Of a stretch of 64,000 nucleotides of DNA, positions 57,353 through 64,000 are shown piece after piece. The notes beneath the pieces were generated by a model. It did no database searches. It was not told the origin of the DNA and was given only the letters and a program-made list of their open reading frames with translations. Positions within the stretch are counted from its first letter, which is position 1. Each line of letters opens with the position of its first letter. Source of the stretch: Hofstenia miamia (taxonomy: Eukaryota; Xenacoelomorpha; Acoela); NCBI GenBank assembly GCA_004352715.1, contig SCFE01000103.1, positions 460,846 through 524,845 on the forward strand. Direction: 5' to 3'. The position numbers were made by a program, and so were the translations under genes.

Positions 57353-58756
57353 ATGCTGAAGGTCGCATGTCCCTTCTCGACACTGTACTCAAACAGAGGA
57401 TTATCAAATGTGCATTCACCCTACAAAATCTTCACAAGTCGATGTAAGTCCCTCGCGGAAATGTCTCTTTTGTTTTGTCATTCACCAAATTTCGACATAT
57501 GCAAGAAGTATCCACCGATTCAGGAATCATTGGATAACCTTTATGCTTCCAAACACATTTTCAATCAGTTCAGTGAAACCTCTAATTCAATGACATTAGT
57601 AACGTTTAACTCAAGAAGTGCTCTAACGAATATACGGAATGTTTTCAGTTTTGAATCTCTGCAAGTTGACTTAACACATTGTCAAAACACTTCTAATCCG
57701 TCCCATGATGTGGAATTCATAAATAGCATAAAGAACTTGAGTTCATGTCAGCAAATTCAGAAAATATTCGAAAAGTTTTCATGTAATCTGCAATACTTTG
57801 TTTTGCGTTATCATTTAGTAAATTCACTCGAAGCTTGCTTGGAAAATTCACCGCATTCAAGATTGCAAAAATTGGCATCTAGCCTGACGCCCTTTGGTAG
57901 CAGCTTAACTACAATCAGTTCTTTAAGGAGCGATATTGATCTTTGCATTGATTCTGGTTTAAATGAGCACGTGTTACAAAACGAAAAGAGGCTTCTTAAT
58001 TTCATACATTCTTGTGCGAATCGAGAGGGATCTGTGTTTTATACTAAATCAAAGTATTTTGGTGCCCGCGTGCCCATTATTAGACTGAATCATAAACAAA
58101 GCATGATACAATTAGATATTTCTACTTCTAATCATTCTGGTCTTATGATGGCGGAAATTCTATATTTTTATACTACTTTTGACAATAGATTAGCCCCTCT
58201 TTGCCACATTCTTAAGCATATACGAAATACGTTTCTTGTTTCAAAAATTACTAATTACCAACTCTTATCTATATTTTTGTTTTATTTAATGAGCAGCCAT
58301 TGCCCTGGGGGGAGACTCATTCCGACATTCAACGAAGCACAAGTCATAGTACGAAATAACTCTTCCATCCATCTTCACTGTTCATCTACAATGTCAGAAC
58401 TGCTGGTTGGATTCTTCAACTTCTGCTGCAAAACAGACTTTTCAGACGTTGTTTTAAATTTAGGCGATGGCGAAATGTGTCCTAGAACTTCTTCATATTT
58501 CAAAGCATCGATAATTGTGATCAATCCGGATGAACCTCAACACAACATCTGCAATAATGTTAAAAACTCTGCGTGCTTAGCTTCAACTTTTGAAACTGCC
58601 TTGGAAAAATTTGAGGAAAATACTTTGTTAACAAGTTGTTTCAATTCTCCACTGCAGTCTTCGCAGACTTCCAAGTCGACTTCGTACAGATTTAGTTTTT
58701 CCAATGTAAAACAAAGTAAAAGGCAACGTATTTCAGATTTAATTAATGAATTATAG
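57353..58756 (+). CDS. MTPAP: MTPAP-like mitochondrial poly(A) polymerase (single exon)
   Basis: A non-canonical nucleotidyltransferase that adds poly(A) or oligo(A) tails to mitochondrial RNAs. The 467-codon frame is uninterrupted. Residues 1-35 contain Lys and Arg but no acidic residue (MLKVACPFSTLYSNRGLSNV), as expected of a mitochondrial presequence, which supports this ATG. The Pol-beta motif has FGSS at 181-184 and the metal-binding pair D194 and D196 in RSDIDLCID. The third Asp, D255, is in MIQLDIS. A poly(A)-polymerase central region follows (EILYFYTTFDNRLAPLCHIL, then ITNYQLLSIFLFYLM). The human protein is longer, about 580 residues. Relatives such as TUT1 or Gld-2 are less likely given the presequence and the RVPIIRLNHK block. 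The lack of introns contrasts with both neighbours. Confidence 0.85.
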   Translation: MLKVACPFSTLYSNRGLSNVHSPYKIFTSRCKSLAEMSLLFCHSPNFDICKKYPPIQESLDNLYASKHIFNQFSETSNSMTLVTFNSRSALTNIRNVFSFESLQVDLTHCQNTSNPSHDVEFINSIKNLSSCQQIQKIFEKFSCNLQYFVLRYHLVNSLEACLENSPHSRLQKLASSLTPFGSSLTTISSLRSDIDLCIDSGLNEHVLQNEKRLLNFIHSCANREGSVFYTKSKYFGARVPIIRLNHKQSMIQLDISTSNHSGLMMAEILYFYTTFDNRLAPLCHILKHIRNTFLVSKITNYQLLSIFLFYLMSSHCPGGRLIPTFNEAQVIVRNNSSIHLHCSSTMSELLVGFFNFCCKTDFSDVVLNLGDGEMCPRTSSYFKASIIVINPDEPQHNICNNVKNSACLASTFETALEKFEENTLLTSCFNSPLQSSQTSKSTSYRFSFSNVKQSKRQRISDLINEL

Positions 58757-59213
58757 TTTTCAATGCTTTGAATTTTTTCATTTGTTTTTGTTATGACTAC
58801 AGTAATATTTGAAAATGCGATATATTGATGAAAGCGTTTTGAGAATAAGAATATTGGTAAATGAGCACAATTTTTTATTGATTTCAAATGAGATTACGAA
58901 ATTTTATCTTTTATTAATTCTACCTTCTCTTACTTGATTCACCCTTCCTTTTGGAGTTTTTTAGTGTGGTACGCGAATGATCAATATGCAAATAAATATT
59001 CGGTAATAACATCAAACCAATGACAGGTTAGAGAAAACTCAAATTATTGGTGAAGAGGTAGTTCTCAAGACCAAAATCAGAGTGGACTGATAACAGCCTT
59101 TAGGTCTTTAAGGACTAATTAAAGACTAATTTAAGATGAATCATTTCTAATTGGGACATAGGAACTGATTTATGATATTTTGATTATTTTCCAAATAATA
59201 CTTGTATTTTGTG
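58757..59213. other. MTPAP 3' flank
   Basis: An AATAAA lies near 58990, about 235 bases past the stop, a plausible polyadenylation signal. Otherwise featureless. Confidence 0.45.
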
Positions 59214-59235
59214 TAGAGCACAGAGTAGTAAGGGT

Positions 59236-60222
59236 CAGGGGCGGATACAGAAAAAATTTTTAGTGGGGGCCCAATGTAGAATAAAATGCTAAGTGCATAA
59301 CTGGGTGCTAGGGAGTATATATATATATTTATATTTCAATTTTTAAAATTCATCACTATGTACAGTCTTCATCACCATCTATGAACTCCAAAAATGGAAA
59401 CATAGAATTTGTGCAATTTTTGCAAGACCCAGCATATTTTTTTCAAATTTCAAATTACCCTTTCGTAATAGCATGTTGTGTTTTTAGGAGGTTTTTGCAT
59501 TATGCACTACAAAATAGATCAATGGTATAAGATTAAGCAAATTTGCAAAATTTTCACCTCATGGTATGAATGTGTGCTTAGTCTCAATTTCAATAAATAT
59601 TGGTAAATATGTTGATAAAATTCAAGAAAATCTACCAATTGTAAAGCTCTTTCTAAAATTAATGAATTTTAAAACTAAAAAAATGTGCTGAGTTGTGATT
59701 TGACACTCAAATTTGTTTTCAGATTTTTGATGAATGGGGTTGAATTTGAAATACAAGGGGAAAATTTTATTTAATTATTACTCGTGCTATGCCTAATATT
59801 TTACATTGTTCAATTGGGCATAAACTTATTACTGTTAGTCTATGTGCCACAGGGTAGCTGTAGCTATGCTCGTATAATTTCATTAGTATTTTTAAAAGTA
59901 AAATAATTGAAAATTTTATGCTAAAATTCAAATGCCCCACAGAAAAGAAAGGAATCTTAACTTAAATAGCTAATAAATTTCCAAAAGTAAATATATACAT
60001 GTCTATAAATTATATTTTAAGAAAGAAATTTCAGGATCATTAGGACGCATTATAGTTTAAATGTTCAATGAAATACATTTTACAAATACCATATTTTCAA
60101 GAAAACTTAAAAAACTGCTCTTATTCACTCAAGTTGACTGTATTAATGAATTTTCTTTTGTAATTTTAATGTTTTTTTCTTATTTTAGAGGCCCCCCCCC
60201 TCCCCCTCTGTATCCGCCCTTG
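59236..60222. mobile_element. non-autonomous hAT-like element, copy 1
   Basis: It begins CAGGGGCGGATACAG and ends CTGTATCCGCCCTTG, near-perfect 15-base inverted ends, followed inward by G-rich and C-rich tracts (GTGGGGGCCC, GGCCCCCCCC). Ends of the CAGGGGCGGA type are typical of animal hAT elements. No transposase. An 8-bp target duplication is not evident. Confidence 0.75.
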
Positions 60223-60894
60223 TATTCTAACACCGTTAGGGTTAGTATAACCATAGCATAAACCAAGTTATTACGTTCTAACAAACTAGCATCTACTATC
60301 AAGTAGGTAGAGAAGTTCCATTCACCGTTTTAAAATTTAACTTGAGAAAACAAGTCCTTCAGTGAAACGTAATAATAAATACCAACGATCGAGAATGCAT
60401 AGTGTACAGTTGTAATAACACGTGATTGCGTGAGAGCGAAGGAATTAGAATTAACATGGCAATTATGGCCGAAGCGATGCAAGTAATCAGTCATCAAAAT
60501 TACTCTTGGCAATTGAACAGCAATTAGCTAAACTCCAGAGAAAAGTCAGCTCGTGCTTCAGAGTAGAATCCCGAGAACATCTGCCGGACAATACTCCTCC
60601 GCACGACCTTCCTCTTCTCCGGATCGAATTTAGCTAGACAGGATCATCTAATTAAACAATTGAATTTAGGAAAGAGTAACGTAATAAACTTTCCAAAGTT
60701 TCATTATCTGATCGCGCACACAAGGGCCCTATGTATCCAGAAAGAAAATAATAACTAAAAACATATAATACAACAACCTGCCAATGGCAGAACAAAATGT
60801 TTAAGTCTATGTCGTCATCGAAAGCATGGCAGAAATTTAAACACCAGCCAACCAGGAAACTGTGCGTGAACCAGATTATTATCTATGGTCTACA
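60223..60894. other. no gene seen
   Basis: Moderately less AT-rich sequence without coding potential or recognisable repeat ends. Confidence 0.4.
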
Positions 60895-60990
60895 GACGTT
60901 TCACTAACTGGATATTTCACTAACCAGACGTTTCACTAACTGGATATTTCACTAACCGGACGTTTCACTAACTGGATATTTCACTAAATG
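60895..60990. repeat. 32-bp tandem repeat, three units
   Basis: Three units beginning GACGTTTCACTAACTGGATA, each 32 bases (60895, 60927, 60959), nearly identical. Within each unit TTTCACTAAC occurs twice, so the unit itself arose from a duplicated half-unit of about 16 bases. Confidence 0.9.
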
Positions 60991-61788
60991 ACAAAATGAA
61001 TTAATGCGAAATTGTTTTGTGTAAAATAACTCTTCACTTGTAATACCTAAAATTCGACACTGTGATTTACAGTTCATAATGCAGACTTTATTAATAATTT
61101 TTGATTGTTTTAATAAATAAATTTGTTTTAAATTGTGACAAACTTTCTGAATTTGTTTTTTTTACTTTTTCAAGCCAGCAATGTAATTGTAAAATAATTT
61201 TGTGATGTAGTATTGCAATAACTACACTTTATTGCTAACGAAAAGTTGTGAAATGGTATCATACCAATATCTTTTAATGAGTTATGGAATGGTATCGTTT
61301 TAATCCAATTTGTTCAATGATTTTACTTCAGGAGATATTTGCTGTAGTTCGGTAAATTATTTGTACAATGAATTAATGCTGTTTTTCAAAAAAAAAAAAA
61401 TGTTTTGCAGAATACGCTAGATTTGTTTGAAGGTATTAATAATCACAAAACATTGGTTTTTTCGCGGGAGGGTTTTCAAGAGTTGTTTCCAGAAATATGC
61501 TGAACCCCCCCTTTGGGGGCAATTTTTTTTGGAAAAAGGAGCAGCTTAAACGACGAGAAAATACGGTAAAAATATAAATAAATTTAACATTCTGTCATGC
61601 TGTTGCTTTAAAAGTATTTAAGCACCTTGGTGATATTGCCATCCGATTATTCTTATATCTTTATTACTATATAGAATTGCTAGCAATTCAGTTTGAGAGA
61701 GACTTTATTTAACTCTTAACGAGTTTTTCTTGCTTTTAACAGATCTTCATGTTATATATATATTATATATATATATATATATTATACA
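60991..61788. other. no gene seen
   Basis: AT-rich with homopolymer tracts and a short C/G foldback at about 61505 (CCCCCCCTTTGGGGGC). The TA microsatellite at its end borders the MITE. Confidence 0.4.
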
Positions 61789-62065
61789 TACTAATACCTC
61801 CTTCTCCGTAGTATGGTTTTTGCCAAAAAGTGCTACATAGAGGGCGGCGAGAAAATTGTCCATTACACATAGGGGGATTTTGGGATTTTGGGCGAAAAAT
61901 AACTTTTTGGCTTATTCCCCCTAAAAAATCCCTCGATTTCTTATATTTTTTGCAAGGAGGGTGTGAACAACAAAAGAATATGTTCCAAAAAAATTCAAGA
62001 ATTTATGGGGGAAATTCCGCTTATAATGTTAATGTGGAAAAAAGACATAGAGGGAGGTATTAGTA
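61789..62065. mobile_element. small MITE inserted in a TA microsatellite
   Basis: TACTAATACCTCC at 61789 and its inverse GGAGGTATTAGTA ending at 62065 bound a 277-base element. The match extends to about 20 bases with a few mismatches. TA runs lie on both sides. A second copy of the right end (62081-62101) precedes an N at 62118, another join duplication. Confidence 0.65.
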
Positions 62066-62151
62066 TATATATATATAAATACATAGAGGGAGGTATTAGT
62101 ATATATATATATATATANTACCTTTTTGTTGTAGAACCTGTAGGTGTCTGT

Positions 62152-63165
62152 TAGAGCACTGAGTAGTAAGGGTCAGGGGCGGATACAGAAAAAATTTTTA
62201 GTGGGGGCCCAATGTAGAATAAAATGCTAAGTGCATAACTGGGTGCTAGGGAGGGCATAAAACAATTGAATTTTCAATTTTTAAAATTCATCACTATGTA
62301 CAGTCTTCATCACCATCTATGAACTCCAAAAATGGAAACATAGAATTTGTGCAATTTTTGCAAGACCCAGCATATTTTTTTCAAATTTCAAATTAGCCTT
62401 TCGTAATAGCATGTTGTGTTTTTAGGAGGTTTTTGCATTATGCACTACAAAATAGATCAATGGAATAAGATTAAGCAAATTTGCAAAATTTTCACCTCAT
62501 TGTATGAATGTGTGCTTAGTCTCAATTTCAATAAATATTGGTAAATATGTTGATAAAATTCAAGAAAATCAACCAATTGTAAAGCTCTTACTAAAATTAA
62601 TGAATTCTAAAACTAAAAAAATGTGCTGAGTTGTGATTTGACACTCAAATTTGTTTTCGGATTTTTGATGAATGGTGTTGAATTTGAATACAAGGAGAAA
62701 ATTTTATTTAATTATTGCTCATGCTATGTTTAATATAGTACATTGTTTTTTTGTCTATAAATTAATCACTAAGTTTATGCGCCACTGGGTAGCCTTAGCT
62801 ATGCTAATCTAATTTTACTAGTATATTTTTAAAAGCAAAATAATTTAAAATTTTATGCTTAAATTAAAATGCCCCACAGAAATCATATGTGTTCCTATTA
62901 ATCCCTATAGAAAAAAGTGAATTGAAATACGTTTAAAATTTAAAACAATTCCTGAAAACTAAATATTCTTATTTTTATTGAGATGAAATTTCAGGATCCA
63001 TAGGACCCATTAAATGAAATACCTTTTACATGTTCCAGAACTTAGTAAAAAACTTAAAAAAATTGTTCCAATTCCCTCCATTTGACGGTATTAAGGGATT
63101 TTCTTTGTAATTTTTATTGTACAATTTTAATGAAGTTTTTTTATTTTAGAGAGGGCCCCCTCTAT
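62152..63165. mobile_element. non-autonomous hAT-like element, copy 2, right end lost
   Basis: Matches 59214-60200 with a few percent differences. The match includes about 22 bases outside the left inverted repeat (TAGAGCAC, then GAGTAGTAAGGGT). The right inverted repeat is missing: after GAGGGCCCCCTCTAT the sequence runs into LINE DNA. Confidence 0.8.
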
Positions 63166-63179
63166 AAGAAAGACAGTCT

Positions 63180-64000
63180 GTATGGCATAATCTACCACTT
63201 CGTCTGAATTTGATAGCCTTAGTCTTCTTGGTATTGACGTTGAGGTCATTGTATTTACAAAAGAAGCCTAGATGCTTAAGGGCGAGCTAGATGTTGAAAA
63301 GTAATGGAGAAAAAATAACGAGATTGTCAGCATAAAATATCACATAACAGCCACAAGCCATAAGAATGTCAGACAGGTCAGCGACATATTAAAAATAATA
63401 GTGGTGATATCTTATCGCCTTGTGGAAGTACGATTCTTTGAATAATTTCTTTAGAAATATAAGAGCTGGTTGCCACTTGGACAAAGTTTTTGGCTAAAAG
63501 TGACCACAAAATGAGTAAAAAGTGACGTGTTACCCCCATTTCCTGTAGTTTCAGAATAAATTTAACCCTGTTGATTGAGTCTAACGCTTTCTTAAAATCT
63601 ACAAAACAGCAATAAGCATGGCCTTCAGAGGAAATACCTTCGGAAATATAACTTTGAAGTAGTCTGACTGCTTGTAGAGTAGATTTGTTTTTAACAAAGC
63701 TGAATTGAGATTGTGGGATCTTATCATTGTAGGTGGCCCAATAATACAACCTGTTGTATAAGATAGTTGAGTAACATTTTGCGTCACAGCTCGCGAGAGT
63801 GATATCTCTGTGGTGATCAGGGTCCGTGTTGGAACATTTCCCCTTGTACAAAGGTATAATATGGCTGCTTAGTCTTTCCTTAGGGCAAGAAGCGGTACTG
63901 AATACTGTTGCAAACAGAAGATATAAAAGTGGATAGATCCGAAACTTCTTTTAAACATGCATACGAAATACTGTCGGGCCTATTTGCTTTGTGAGAACCT
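63180..64000 (-). pseudogene. LINE reverse transcriptase fragment running off the window
   Basis: The minus strand reads HHRDITLASCDAKCYSTILY, IPQSQFSFVKNKSTLQAVRL, then CCFVDFKKALDSINR with the F-x-D-F-x-K-A-x-D motif carrying the first catalytic Asp. IVLPQGDKISPLLF follows. After a frameshift FYADNLVIFSP replaces the canonical Y-A-D-D, so a catalytic Asp is lost. The N-terminal part lies outside the window. Confidence 0.85.

Noticed and set aside
57408-57593. 61-codon ORF in another frame within MTPAP
   Set aside because: Shadow of the MTPAP reading frame.
60061-60261. Proline-rich ORF ending PPPPPLYPPLYS
   Set aside because: The proline run is the C tract at the right end of the hAT-like element.

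Overview
The window is AT-rich eukaryotic DNA (roughly 70% A+T by eye). It has phase-consistent GT-AG introns, animal genes and a heavy load of decayed transposable elements. Stonin is an animal-specific endocytic adaptor, so this is a metazoan, most likely an invertebrate; I cannot name the species. Single Ns and short N runs mark contig joins, and several are flanked by sequence duplications that look like assembly artefacts. || Layout. 1-1320: the 3' part of a LINE on the minus strand, ending in an ATT microsatellite next to a tRNA-like head. 2941-3516: a short hAT-like element with a perfect 8-bp target duplication. 3661-41818 (+): a 14-exon stonin / stoned-B gene, read here from spliced exons whose phases all agree; the model is 979 codons from the ATG at 3673. 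Its introns carry a Tc1/mariner element with tandem-repeat inverted ends (4885-6841), a degenerate hAT (8608-10658), a non-autonomous hAT (24399-25490), pogo-like and Tc1-like transposase remnants, an RT/RNase H relic of probable DIRS type, an unclassified hAT-like transposase-family pseudogene (34800-36963) and a mariner MITE (41069-41522). 42879-44203: a mariner copy with TA duplication, partly repeated across an N. 46173-48969 (+): a four-exon PARL-type mitochondrial rhomboid protease. 49334-54198 (mostly -): unidentified spliced minus-strand exons, including a complete two-exon gene for about 138 residues, mixed with rearranged LINE fragments. 57353-58756 (+): a single-exon MTPAP-like mitochondrial poly(A) polymerase. 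59214-63165: two copies of a 1-kb non-autonomous hAT-like element, a 32-bp tandem repeat and a small MITE inside a TA microsatellite. 63180-64000: a LINE reverse transcriptase fragment (-). || How the genes relate. Stonin works at the plasma membrane in clathrin-mediated endocytosis. PARL and MTPAP are nuclear genes for mitochondrial proteins, and both predicted products start with an acid-free, basic targeting-type N-terminus. All three plus-strand genes have a TTTTAG-type splice acceptor 1-12 bases before the presumed start codon. That suggests spliced-leader trans-splicing or very short spliced 5' leaders. No operon, CRISPR array or bacterial-type system is present.
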